In this document: piece after piece, positions 27,101-36,092 of the stretch
Layout of the letters: each line of letters begins with the position of its first letter
Position numbering within the stretch: position 1 is the stretch's first letter
Source: Flavobacteriaceae bacterium MAR_2009_75
GTDB lineage: Bacteria > Bacteroidota > Bacteroidia > Flavobacteriales > Flavobacteriaceae
Length of the DNA: 64,000 nucleotides
Direction of reading: 5' to 3'
NCBI GenBank assembly: GCA_002813285.1
Contig: PHTZ01000001.1
Span: 1,177,501-1,241,500, forward strand
Notes under the pieces: generated by a model
What the model was told of the DNA's origin: nothing
The model's input: the letters and a program-made list of their open reading frames with translations, nothing else
The model's database searches: none
Translations under genes and position numbers: made by a program

Positions 27101-27718
27101 GTTTTATCTTCTTCCCAAAAAAGCAATGCATATACCGTTAAAGCTTTTGAGTTTTCTTCATCGATTCTTTTGAATATGGGTCAGGGTAAATTTGACTTAA
27201 AACCACTTCCCATAGAAGCGCAAGTAGCCCCTGTTTATGGGATTGTTATTGAGGATTTCAACCAAGACAATAGTTTAGACGTTCTCTTAACGGGCAACGA
27301 TACAGGAATGGCCGTTGATGCAGGCCAATCTAACGCGCTGAAAGGTCTACTTCTGAAAGGTAAGGGAGACGCTTCATTTACAGCTATGGAGTTTTCAGAA
27401 AGCGGTGTTATGCTAAATGGCGAAGTACGTGGTGCCACTATATTAAAAGGAAAAGATAATGAACTCACCTATATATTAGCGAGAAACTCGGGCCCGTTAA
27501 AAGCTTATATAGCTCGCAATCTAAAGGACTACAATGTGGTGAAAGTCCCTTCAAATTCGACCAAAGCAATGGTCAAATTAAAAAATGGAGAAAACAGACT
27601 ACATGAGTTTTATTATGGATCCTCATTTCTTTCCCAATCTTCACGTTATTTAAAAACAAATGGAAAAGAGGTAGAAATAATCTTTTATAACCATCTTGGT
27701 CAAGAAATTGAACAATAA
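24179..27718 (+). CDS. FG-GAP/VCBS double-propeller lipoprotein with ASPIC/UnbV domain
   Basis: A 1179-residue putative lipoprotein (lipobox ending Cys20, AVISC). Two propeller-like halves are packed with calcium-binding D-x-D/N-x-D-G-x-x-D loops. The first half has GDINNDRLPDLFF, VDINHDGLLDIYV and FDYDKDGDLDMYL, among others. The second has GDINGDGVDDFVI, FDADGDGDNDLYV and GDFDNDGDIDYIL. Between them lies an ASPIC/UnbV-like segment (about 530-600, with VTRGYQSSVDHTLHFGLG). Such proteins accompany SusC/SusD loci and may bind surface glycans. ATG at 24182 is an equally possible start. Confidence 0.9.
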   Translation: MMKWKVVLRTFTACLAVISCHEVNNEQYSEGKLFQLLTSKKTAIKFNNKIVENDTFNMVDYFYVYNGGGVSVGDINNDRLPDLFFTGNMVEDKLYLNLGNMRFKDISSSAGINISGWSTGATMVDINHDGLLDIYVCRSGNYPQEKRKNVLYINQGNLKFKEQAEFFGLADTSYSTQAAFFDYDKDGDLDMYLLNHTNTIRDPNNVRPLINDGTGAANDVLYRNNEIETSEIKFTDISLEAGIINDGMGLGIGVSDINGDGYEDVFVTNDFIANDYLYINNRDGTFTEMAQNYMDHVSHFSMGNDLGDFNNDGLIDIATVDMLPPDNFHRKKMSGPMNYELFKHTIEQGYMPQYMRNTLQLNNGGIKEEIQSFSEVGQLSGVSATDWSWGPLFADFDNDGLKDLFISNGYLRDVTDLDFINYTSTLAGESMTNDSLDFMLKEKSKRMPSLKVPNYIFKNQGSLKFENVTKSWGLEQPSLSNGASYADLDNDGDLDIIINNINEPVSVYENLLSRSSVNNFLTVKLVGSTYNTTALGSIVTLYSKGGEQTLVQTVTRGYQSSVDHTLHFGLGKIKSIDSLTVKWPDGKYSVSLRPDTNKLLTLNRKDLARVHNNGTKPPNEKLFQEIFDSILYNYKNIDPSYNDFSRQFLTPHKHSNQTPGLAAGDINGDGVDDFVIGGPYNSSAQLFVRLNSGSYSQEALTSFEEEIAIEDTGILLFDADGDGDNDLYVGSGSNEFYPSSDYYQDRLYINDGNGNFDNNTSALPKMKNSTSCIRAADFDNDGDLDLFVGGRISPLKYPLPPNSYLLTNENGKFKNATSDLAPLLAKIGMVSDALWTDYDNDGDSDLIVIGEFMPIQFFENKNGKLVNSSKETGLSHTSGWWNSINGGDFDNDGDIDYILGNNGTNYRYKASSSEPVSIYALDYDNNGSIDPIMTAYSDTIEYPVHSRDDLIKQIPIMKKKFPSYESYAKAGLSDVLSSSQKSNAYTVKAFEFSSSILLNMGQGKFDLKPLPIEAQVAPVYGIVIEDFNQDNSLDVLLTGNDTGMAVDAGQSNALKGLLLKGKGDASFTAMEFSESGVMLNGEVRGATILKGKDNELTYILARNSGPLKAYIARNLKDYNVVKVPSNSTKAMVKLKNGENRLHEFYYGSSFLSQSSRYLKTNGKEVEIIFYNHLGQEIEQ

Positions 27719-27811
27719 TAGGAAATCTACTCATTAAAACCCTCTAAAAAACTAACAGATTTTCTGAAACCAAAGACTATAGCGCCTGTAATTTGGGCCA
27801 ACTTAATATTA

Positions 27812-27838
27812 CTCCATATATACAGTAGAATAGTCCAT
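27812..27838 (+). promoter_or_regulatory. Candidate AraC-type operator before the cytochrome operon
   Basis: CTCCAT at 27812-27817 and GTCCAT at 27833-27838, again 21 bp start to start. The second half sits in GTAGAATAGTCCATT, matching the susC-upstream site at 14 of 15 bases. A weak TAGTTTG-type -7 candidate follows near 27846-27852. Confidence 0.55.
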
Positions 27839-27928
27839 TATAGCCGTATAGTTTGTTTGTATTTTTAATCCGTTAAAGTCTAAATTCTTAAATTTAAACT
27901 GGATAGAAACCTAAAAGGGGTTGAACAA

Positions 27929-30658
27929 ATGAAAAGTCGCCTACATATTCCAAAACTTCTTCTGCTAATCATTTTAGTGGTAAATCAATCATGTCAAACA
28001 TCAGACAAGGTCGATTTCAGCACCCAAATCAAACCCCTTCTTAATAAAAAATGTATCTCTTGCCACGGAGGTATAAAAAAGAGCGGGGGCTTCAGTTTGC
28101 TCTTTGAATCAGAAGCTTTTGCAAACACAGAATCAGGTCAACCAGCAATTATTAAAGGTGATGCTTCGGGCAGTGAAATGATAAAGCGACTTCATGAAGA
28201 AGACCCTGAACTTCGCATGCCCTATGAAGCTGCAAAACTATCAGATGAAGAAATAGATCTTCTGACCCGTTGGATAGATCAAGGTGCCGAATGGGGTGAA
28301 CATTGGGCCTATTCGCTTCCAGAAAAAGTTGACGTTCCTAACATAAAATCAGAGGCCAGCTTTGTACCCCATGGATCTGCAGAATTTCTAAAGAATGATA
28401 TTGACAACTTCATTCTCGCAAAACTTACGGATAAGGCATTACAACCCAATAATCCTGCAGAAAAGAATATTATTGCCCGAAGATTGGCCCTAGACATTAC
28501 CGGTCTGCCCCCATCCGCAGAACTACTTAAAAAGTTCGAAGCTAATGAACTGTCTTATGAAGTTTTGGTTGACTCCCTTTTATCTCAAAAAACATATGGG
28601 GAAAAATGGGCGACTTGGTGGCTTGATTTGGCTCGATATGCAGATTCAAAGGGTTATGAAAAAGACATGGGCCGCGAGATTTGGAAATATCGTGATTGGG
28701 TTATAGGTGCATTCAATTCGAACATGCCTTATGACCAATTTACCACAGAACAATTGGCCGGTGACCTTTTACCCCAACCCACAACAGACCAACTTATAGC
28801 AACGGCATTTCATAGAAATACCATGAATAATGATGAAGGTGGCACGGATGATGAAGAATATCGGGTGGCCACTGTAATCGACCGTGTGAACACCACATTT
28901 GAAGTCTGGCAAAGCACTACTATGGGCTGTGTACAATGCCATAGCCACCCTTACGACCCTTTCAGACACAAAGAGTACTATAATCTCATGGCCTTCTTCA
29001 ACAACTCAAGGGATGAAGATACGCCTAACGAATCTCCGGTCTTGAAAATGTACACTCCAGAACAACAACAAAAAGTGGATAAAGTAATTGAGTGGGCTGC
29101 TAAATACGGAGATGAAAAGTTGACTAAAAAATACAAAGACTTTCTTCAATATACAGAACCGGTATATAAGTCACACTTCTTCTCAAATTTTAAGAACAGC
29201 GTTTATGATGACCATGCCTCTGTGGTGTTTTGGGACGACGGCAATTGTATTATAGAAAATGCATATACCGATGAGGCAAGTTATGTATATCTCAACTTGC
29301 GGTCTCATTATAATGGCACGAAAATGACTATTAGAAAAGGTGATGCCGAAGGTGCTATTTTAGGCGAGTTCAATATTAATAAGGTCAAAGAAAATACTAC
29401 ACTTCAGTTCCCAATAAAGAAAATCACCGAAAAAACCGATATCTATATCGAGACCCAGAATAATGCGGTTGCCAAAGAAGTCAATATACTTAATTTATAC
29501 TGGGTCGGTTTTATACCCGATTTGCCTGCAAAAGAACAACCTGGCTGGTCGGCAATAAACGAAGCTTTTATTGAATTGCTAAATGCTAATTCATTGACCG
29601 TGCCCATTATGGTGGAAAACCCGGAGTATATGAAACGTACTACTCAATTATTCGACAGGGGCAGTTGGTTGACAAAAACCGACACCGTAGAACCGGGCGT
29701 TCCTGAAAGCCTTAATGCATGGAACGAAAACTGGCCTGACAATCGATTGGGACTCTCAAAATGGATTGTAGATAAAAAAAATCCGTTAACAGCAAGAACT
29801 TTGGTCAACCGCGTATGGCATCAAATTTATGGTCGCGGAATTGTTTCTACCGTTGAAGATATCGGGTCTCAATCTGAGCCGCCATCACACCCCGCTTTAT
29901 TAGATTGGCTCTCACTTCGTTTCATGAATGAAATGAATTGGAGCGTTAAAACATTAATCAAAGAAATTGTAATGTCGGGCACCTATCGCCAAAGCTCTGA
30001 GAGCACCTCGGAAATGTACCGTATCGACCCTGAAAACGAGCTTTACGCCCGTGGGCCGAGAATACGATTGGGTGCGGAGCAAATTAGAGATCAGGCTCTG
30101 GCAGTAGCAGGATTGTTGAGCGATAAAATGTATGGCCCTGGGGTAATGCCACCACAACCCGATGGCGTTTGGCAAACGGTATACAACGGTGCAAAATGGG
30201 TAGAAAGCAAAGGGGAAGACCGTTATCGCAGAGGCATTTACACCTACCTGAAACGTACCAGCCCCTACCCTTCTTTCTTGACCTTTGATGCAGGAAGCCG
30301 TGAGGTATGCACCATAAGAAGAACGGTCACCAACACCCCTTTACAGGCTCTCGTCACTTTAAATGACCCAGTCTATTTAGAGGCCTCCTATCAGTTAGCA
30401 AAAAATACTAGAGTAGTCTCAGATATAGATAAAAGTATATCAAATGCATACTTGAAAGCTACTTTTAAAAAAATTGAACCGACATCTCTGAAAACATTAA
30501 AAGAACTTTATAACAGTTCGCTATCGGAGTTTAAAGAGAGTCCCAAATCTTCGGAATTATTTCTTCATTTTGATGACAAGCCCTCCCCTGAACTTAGTGC
30601 CTTGACCGTGGTGGCCAATGCTATTATGAATTTAGATGAATTTCTAACTAAAGCCTAA
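27929..30658 (+). CDS. Planctomycete-type cytochrome c, DUF1549/DUF1553 protein
   Basis: A 909-residue exported protein of the PSCyt1-PSCyt2(DUF1549)-PSD1(DUF1553) architecture. A signal ends near VNQSC. The PSCyt1 heme-binding motif KKCISCHGG (about 39-47) is followed by LRMPYEAAKLSDEEIDLL. PSCyt2 (about 150-360) has ADSKGYEKD and a second CxxCH motif, GCVQCHSHPYDPF. A beta-rich insert (about 425-530) resembles a carbohydrate-binding sandwich. PSD1 (about 600-880) has LVNRVWHQIYGRG. The biochemical role is unproven; these proteins are suspected in periplasmic oxidation of sugars. It heads an operon with the genes at 30670, 32227 and 33112. Confidence 0.92.
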   Translation: MKSRLHIPKLLLLIILVVNQSCQTSDKVDFSTQIKPLLNKKCISCHGGIKKSGGFSLLFESEAFANTESGQPAIIKGDASGSEMIKRLHEEDPELRMPYEAAKLSDEEIDLLTRWIDQGAEWGEHWAYSLPEKVDVPNIKSEASFVPHGSAEFLKNDIDNFILAKLTDKALQPNNPAEKNIIARRLALDITGLPPSAELLKKFEANELSYEVLVDSLLSQKTYGEKWATWWLDLARYADSKGYEKDMGREIWKYRDWVIGAFNSNMPYDQFTTEQLAGDLLPQPTTDQLIATAFHRNTMNNDEGGTDDEEYRVATVIDRVNTTFEVWQSTTMGCVQCHSHPYDPFRHKEYYNLMAFFNNSRDEDTPNESPVLKMYTPEQQQKVDKVIEWAAKYGDEKLTKKYKDFLQYTEPVYKSHFFSNFKNSVYDDHASVVFWDDGNCIIENAYTDEASYVYLNLRSHYNGTKMTIRKGDAEGAILGEFNINKVKENTTLQFPIKKITEKTDIYIETQNNAVAKEVNILNLYWVGFIPDLPAKEQPGWSAINEAFIELLNANSLTVPIMVENPEYMKRTTQLFDRGSWLTKTDTVEPGVPESLNAWNENWPDNRLGLSKWIVDKKNPLTARTLVNRVWHQIYGRGIVSTVEDIGSQSEPPSHPALLDWLSLRFMNEMNWSVKTLIKEIVMSGTYRQSSESTSEMYRIDPENELYARGPRIRLGAEQIRDQALAVAGLLSDKMYGPGVMPPQPDGVWQTVYNGAKWVESKGEDRYRRGIYTYLKRTSPYPSFLTFDAGSREVCTIRRTVTNTPLQALVTLNDPVYLEASYQLAKNTRVVSDIDKSISNAYLKATFKKIEPTSLKTLKELYNSSLSEFKESPKSSELFLHFDDKPSPELSALTVVANAIMNLDEFLTKA

Positions 30659-30669
30659 AAGACAAAACT

Positions 30670-32202
30670 GTGAAGCACAACTCAGACATTGTAAATCGAT
30701 TGCTTAGAGAAAAGCTCGAACGAGAAACTCAGGCTAAAACGCGCCGACATTTCATTAAGAGTTGTGCCCAAGGTATGGGTGGCTTGGCTCTGAGTTCCAT
30801 TTTTATGGGATGTGATCCTTTGAGCCAATCCAAACCTAAGCCCAATAGTAGCTTAGCCGGTGGCTTGTCAGAAAGAGATTTGAATCCATTGTCAACGTTA
30901 GCACCACATTACGGCCCCAAGGTGAAGTCTGTCATTTATCTGCATATGGCGGGTGCACCATCACAATTAGAAATGTTCGATTACAAACCAGAACTTCAAA
31001 AATATGATGGCGAAGATTGTCCGCAGTCGCTCTTAGAGGGCAAAAAGTTTGCTTTTATCAAAGGAACGCCCAAATTAATGGGTCCACAGGCTGATTTTAA
31101 GCAAGAGGGCGAATCGGGTAACTGGGTGTCTAATTTTCTTCCGCATTTTAAGAACGTAGTCGATGAAGTAGCCTTTTTAAAAGCAGTACACACCGACCAA
31201 TTCAATCATGGGCCTGCACAGTTGTTCATGCACACGGGTAGCCCTAGATTAGGTAGACCAAGTATTGGTTCATGGGCCACTTACGGTCTTGGTTCAGAAA
31301 ATCAGAATCTACCCGGATTTGTCGTCCTGACTTCCGGAGGAAATACTCCCGACGCGGGTAAAAGCGTTTGGGGCAGTGGCTTTCTGCCTTCCGTATATCA
31401 AGGGGTGCAATGCCGTTCTAAAGGTGATCCGGTGCTTTATATTGAAGACCCTGATGGTATTTCGAGAAATTTAAAAAAGAGTACCATCGATGCCATTAAC
31501 GAAATTAATAAAGAAGAATACCTTAAGTATGCCGACCCCGAAATATTGGCCAGAATAAATCAATATGAAATGGCATATAGAATGCAAATCGCAGTTCCTG
31601 AAGTAATGAACATTAACAATGAACCAGAGCATATAAAGGAAATGTATGGCGTCGAGCAGGGCAAAGAATCATTTGCCAACAATTGTCTTTTAGCCAGAAA
31701 ACTGGTAGAAGATGGTGTACGTTTCGTACAGTTGTTCGATTGGGGTTGGGACACCCACGGAAATGTGCGCGAAGGTTCAGTCGACCTAGGCTTGCGTAAT
31801 AAATGCCGAGAAATTGATAGACCCATGACCGCATTGATACTCGATTTAAAACAACGTGGACTTTTAGACGATACTTTGATTGTTTGGGGAGGTGAGTTTG
31901 GCAGAACTCCTATGCAAGAAAACCGCGGCAACAAAGAAATGGCTTATAAGGGCCGCGACCACCACGGAGACGCCTTTACCATGTGGATGGCCGGTGGCGG
32001 CATCAAAAAAGGAGCCTCTCATGGTCAAACGGATGATATCGGTTTCTCCGGTATAGATGGTCGTGTGTCAGTTCATGATGTTCACGCCACCATTTTACAC
32101 CTCTTAGGTTTCGACCACGAAGAATTCACTTATGAGTTTCAGGGTAGGCCATTTCGTCTCACCGATGTTGAGGGCGAAATTATAAAAGAAATCTTAGCTT
32201 AG
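30670..32202 (+). CDS. DUF1501 family protein with twin-arginine signal
   Basis: A 510-residue protein of the DUF1501 family, an alkaline-phosphatase/sulfatase-like fold that almost always accompanies DUF1549/DUF1553 genes. It starts with GTG 11 nt after the previous stop. A twin-arginine-type signal TRRHFIKSCAQGMGG (about 23-37) suggests export in folded form. Conserved blocks include YLHMAGAPSQLEMFD, FDWGWDTHG and GGEFGRTPM, followed by GRDHHGDAFTMWMAGGG, which carries probable metal ligands. The substrate is unknown. Confidence 0.92.
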   Translation: MKHNSDIVNRLLREKLERETQAKTRRHFIKSCAQGMGGLALSSIFMGCDPLSQSKPKPNSSLAGGLSERDLNPLSTLAPHYGPKVKSVIYLHMAGAPSQLEMFDYKPELQKYDGEDCPQSLLEGKKFAFIKGTPKLMGPQADFKQEGESGNWVSNFLPHFKNVVDEVAFLKAVHTDQFNHGPAQLFMHTGSPRLGRPSIGSWATYGLGSENQNLPGFVVLTSGGNTPDAGKSVWGSGFLPSVYQGVQCRSKGDPVLYIEDPDGISRNLKKSTIDAINEINKEEYLKYADPEILARINQYEMAYRMQIAVPEVMNINNEPEHIKEMYGVEQGKESFANNCLLARKLVEDGVRFVQLFDWGWDTHGNVREGSVDLGLRNKCREIDRPMTALILDLKQRGLLDDTLIVWGGEFGRTPMQENRGNKEMAYKGRDHHGDAFTMWMAGGGIKKGASHGQTDDIGFSGIDGRVSVHDVHATILHLLGFDHEEFTYEFQGRPFRLTDVEGEIIKEILA

Positions 32203-32226
32203 CCTAGAAACACCAACCCAACCAAT

Positions 32227-33108
32227 ATGAAAAAACACTTTCTATATGCAATTATCATGGTATTATGCACCAACTTTTATGCTCAGTCGCAAAAGAAAAA
32301 ACTATTGTTTTTTCAAACCGATTGGGGGCGTTCCATCTCTTGGGATGCTTTCTGTGAAAAGACTAAAGCGGCAGGTTATGACGGACTAGAAACTTGGTTC
32401 CCTACGGATGAAAAGGAAGCGACAGCATTAAAAAACGCATTGAAAAAGTACAATCTGCAGGTAGGTTTTTTAAACGGCACCAACAAATCCATTCCTTTTA
32501 AAGAAAGCCTGAAAGCCTATACCGAAAATTTCAAGAATATAGTTGCTTGGAAACCGGCTTATATCAATTGTCACACCGGCAGCGATTTTTTCACATTTGA
32601 GCAGAACAAGGCCTTCATTGATGCTGCAAACAAAATTGCTAAACAAAATGACATTCCAATTTACCATGAAACACATAGAGGTCGTTTCAGCTTCAACCTT
32701 CCTGATACCCAAAAATACCTTTCTGCAATTGCAGAATTAAAACTTACTTTAGACATCAGCCATTGGATGGTCGTTCATGAATCACTATTGCAAGCGCAAG
32801 AATCAGAATTAGAAAAGGTTATTGACCGTTCATCGCACATTCACGCTAGAATTGGTCACGCCGAAGGCCCGCAAGTTAATGATCCTCTAGCTCCCGAATG
32901 GAAAAAAGCTGTTAAACGACATTTAGATATCTGGGAGAAAATTATAAGAAAAAAATGGGAAACAGAAGAATACTTTACCATCACAACAGAATTTGGTCCT
33001 GCTGATTATATGCCCACCTTACCCTATACGAAATTACCTATCGGCAATCAATGGGAAGCCAATACGTATATGATGAAAATAGTAAAAGAACGTTTGAATG
33101 TTGAATAG
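32227..33108 (+). CDS. Exported sugar isomerase/epimerase-like TIM-barrel protein
   Basis: A 293-residue xylose-isomerase-like (AP-endonuclease-2 family) TIM barrel, but with an N-terminal signal peptide (1-19, ending FYAQS), so it should work in the periplasm. Probable metal-binding blocks: YHETHRGRFSFN (about 143-154), LTLDISHWMVVHES (about 173-186), HIHARIGHAEGPQ (about 205-217) and TTEFGPADY near the C-terminus. The exact reaction is unknown. It lies 24 nt after the DUF1501 gene and 3 nt before the DUF2231-cytochrome gene. Confidence 0.88.
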   Translation: MKKHFLYAIIMVLCTNFYAQSQKKKLLFFQTDWGRSISWDAFCEKTKAAGYDGLETWFPTDEKEATALKNALKKYNLQVGFLNGTNKSIPFKESLKAYTENFKNIVAWKPAYINCHTGSDFFTFEQNKAFIDAANKIAKQNDIPIYHETHRGRFSFNLPDTQKYLSAIAELKLTLDISHWMVVHESLLQAQESELEKVIDRSSHIHARIGHAEGPQVNDPLAPEWKKAVKRHLDIWEKIIRKKWETEEYFTITTEFGPADYMPTLPYTKLPIGNQWEANTYMMKIVKERLNVE

Positions 33109-33111
33109 CAA

Positions 33112-34506
33112 ATGATAGATGTTCTACAGCAACTTTTAGGGCGGCTTCACCCCTTGGTCGTACACTTACCTATCGGTTTTATAATCTTGGGCCTACTATT
33201 GCAATGGTACGATCGCAAACAGAAACAATATGCCGAAGTAATTGCTTTTGCCTATCTCTGTTCAGGAATTTCGGCAACTTTAGCCTGCATTACAGGTTAT
33301 TTACAATACATTGGTGAAGGCTATTCATTTGAAACGGTGAAATGGCATCTATGGTCCGGTATTGCTACGGCCTTATTTTCGTTTTTGATGTATGCAAGGT
33401 TTAAACAGCTGAACCTAGTTGCATTTATTTCGAAAGTACCCGTTATCGGGCTGTCCATTATCTTTTTTGTATTAATATCCTTTACAGGCCACCAAGGAGG
33501 AAATATTACCCACGGCGAAGATTATCTGATAGAACCGTTACCCAACTCATTCAAATCAGCTTTGGGCTATGAAACCTTTGAGGAAAAGGAAATAACCCTT
33601 ACCGATGAAAATTGGCAAGAGGCTCTCATTTATGAAGAGGTTATACAACCTATTCTGAATAATAAATGTGTTAGTTGCCACAATCCTAAAAAAGCAAAGG
33701 GTGAGTTAATGCTTCACTCCCCCAAAGCCATCGTCACCGGAGGCGAAAACGGTGAAGTTCTTGTTGCCCAAGATGCTGAACACAGTGAATTATTTTCACG
33801 AATGGTTCTTCCTATGGAAGATGATAACCATATGCCCCCTGAAGGCAAGACCCAGCCTACTAAAGAAGAAATTAAACTAGTGGGGGCTTGGGTAGATGCC
33901 GGACACCCATTTGAAGGTTCTGTTCAAAAATCAGGATTACCAAAAGAACTGTTCGCCTCATTTTTTCCGAACAAACATGATATCGACCACCCTGATATCG
34001 AAATCAACAAAGCTTCACAAGACAGTATTAAGGCTATAAAAACATTAGGGGTTTATGTTGATCCCATAAGCGAGTCGACCAACTTTGTAAGTGTTTCGTG
34101 TATCAACCAACCCAGTTTTAGTAATGATGATTTTAAGATTCTACTTCCCATTAAAAATCAAATATCACGTTTAGATTTAGGCGGTACCCAAGTGACCGAT
34201 GCCATTTTTGAAATGCTGAGCACATTGCCCAATCTGACTATTTTAAAATTGGATTATACCAAAATCACGGGTAAAAATATGGAGATGCTAGAAAATCTGG
34301 AACACCTAAAAACCATCAACCTTACCGGAAGTAGTTTTGAGCAAGAGCTTGATGTATTCTCAAGCTTCAAGAGCTTGAAAAAAGTCTACCTCTACAAGAC
34401 ACAAGTAGACCCCACGGGGCCCAAAAGTTTAAAGAATGGAGAGGTCAGTATTGATTATGGTGATTACCAATTACCCGTATTAGCCTCAGATTCTATTGTA
34501 TATTGA
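33112..34506 (+). CDS. DUF2231 membrane cytochrome c with leucine-rich repeats
   Basis: A 464-residue fusion. The N-terminal DUF2231-like membrane domain (about 1-145) has HPLVVHLPIGF and four hydrophobic helices. A PSCyt1-type heme site NNKCVSCHNPKKAKGE (about 183-198) follows, with MEDDNHMPPEGKTQP. The C-terminus (about 305-450) holds leucine-rich repeats such as LPNLTILKLDYTKITG and LEHLKTINLTG. It may pass electrons from periplasmic oxidation into the membrane chain while the LRR part binds a partner (inference). It is the last gene of the operon starting at 27929. Confidence 0.9.
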   Translation: MIDVLQQLLGRLHPLVVHLPIGFIILGLLLQWYDRKQKQYAEVIAFAYLCSGISATLACITGYLQYIGEGYSFETVKWHLWSGIATALFSFLMYARFKQLNLVAFISKVPVIGLSIIFFVLISFTGHQGGNITHGEDYLIEPLPNSFKSALGYETFEEKEITLTDENWQEALIYEEVIQPILNNKCVSCHNPKKAKGELMLHSPKAIVTGGENGEVLVAQDAEHSELFSRMVLPMEDDNHMPPEGKTQPTKEEIKLVGAWVDAGHPFEGSVQKSGLPKELFASFFPNKHDIDHPDIEINKASQDSIKAIKTLGVYVDPISESTNFVSVSCINQPSFSNDDFKILLPIKNQISRLDLGGTQVTDAIFEMLSTLPNLTILKLDYTKITGKNMEMLENLEHLKTINLTGSSFEQELDVFSSFKSLKKVYLYKTQVDPTGPKSLKNGEVSIDYGDYQLPVLASDSIVY

Positions 34507-34584
34507 TAAAAATCACTTGCAAACTGGGCCTTCACTTTCAAAAACAAAAGAAATAACATAGTTTAGGGCAAATAAATTCTACCC

Positions 34585-36014
34585 ATGGAGCTAAGCAAAA
34601 AAGCAGGACTCTTCTTAGGCCCAATATTTTTCTTTACAATTCTCAGTCTACCTTTCGATATGATTTCCGACAAGGGAGACAGTGTCATTGCCATAGCAGT
34701 TTGGATGGTCACCTGGTGGATTACCGAAGCAGTATCGATTTCAGTTACCGCCCTGTTACCATTACTGCTCTTTCCCATTCTAAAGATAATGGATATCGGA
34801 GATGTCGGCGCCAATTATGGCAGCCCCATCATTTTTTTATTCTTTGGTGGTTTTGTGCTGGCCTTAGCCTTGGAGAAAGTTAATCTTCACAAACGTATCG
34901 CACTCAACATCATAAAAGTAACGGGTACGACCCCCAATAAAGTAGTACTGGGTTTTATGATTGCCACTGCGTCATTAAGTATGTGGATCAGTAATACGGC
35001 GACCACCGTAGTAATGTTGCCCATCGCTATGTCGGTTATCGGACTTTTAGTAAACGATGCTGATGGATTTACCAAGGATGATAGAAATTTTGCGCTTAGC
35101 GTTATGTTGGGTATCGCCTTCTCGGCAAATGCCGGAGGCGTGGCAACGGTAATCGGCACACCCCCTAATTCAGTCATGATCGGTCTGTTGGAAAATGAAT
35201 ATAATATTGAGATCTCATTTTTGAAGTGGATGGTGCTCGGGGTTCCCTTTTCCACCTTAATGATATGGATCAGTTACATCGTTCTGGTAAAGTGGATGTA
35301 CCCCAACAAACAATTAAAGTTTGCCGCATCTAAGGAAGTTATTAATGAAGAACTTACAAAACTTGGCCCTATGAGCGGCAAAGAGAAGATGGTGCTTTCC
35401 ATTTTTGGGGTTACTGTTTTTTTATGGATTTTTAGAACAGTAATCAACGGAGTTTTCCCGGCCTTAAAACTCAATGATACCATGATCAGTATCATGGCTG
35501 CCATAGCCATGTTTTCCATTCCTTATAATATGAAAAAGGGCGATTTTATTATCACTTGGAAAGACACTCAAAAACTAGCATGGGGCATCTTGATACTTTT
35601 TGGAGGGGGGCTCGCATTGGCAAAAGGCATGTCGGTCAGCGGTATTGTCGATATGGTATCGGGCGCAATTGGCGAAAGCAATATCAGCATTCTCTTTACC
35701 GCTATATTATTGATAACTCTGATGCTTTTTATGACCGAATTGATGAGCAATGTAGCTCTAATTGCCGTACTCGCCCCAGTAGTTGCGGGTATCGCCATTG
35801 GTCTTGACCTGCCCATTCTTTATTTACTCATTCCAGTGACCATTGCAAGTAGTTGTGCTTTTATGCTGCCTATGGCCACCCCCCGAACGCCATTGTTTTC
35901 GCTAGCGGGTACGTAAAGGTGAGTGAAATGGCCCGTGTCGGAGTAATACTGAACTTCATTGCCATTATCATATTGGTACTGGTATTTCAATTTGTTCTAC
36001 CCCTACTCTTTTAA
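34585..36014 (+). pseudogene. DASS/SLC13-family anion symporter gene, frameshifted near the 3' end
   Basis: A multi-pass sodium-coupled dicarboxylate/sulfate transporter of the DASS family. The first frame (34585-35916, 443 aa) has the signature MWISNTATTVVMLP and GTPPNSVMIG. It reads MATPRTPLFSLAGT and stops, where the family has a conserved MATPPNA block. Adding one C to the run at 35879-35884 restores the PNAIVFASGYVKVSEMARVG continuation and the final membrane helix, to a stop at 36012-36014. The last helix is therefore lost unless this is a sequencing error or slippage site. It follows the cytochrome operon by about 80 nt and may import the product. Confidence 0.85.
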
Positions 36015-36092
36015 ACTTTACCTACATAAATAACAAAGCCCCTACTTTACAGCAGAGGCCTATGGTTAGCTTATTCAAATATAGGGAGCTTA

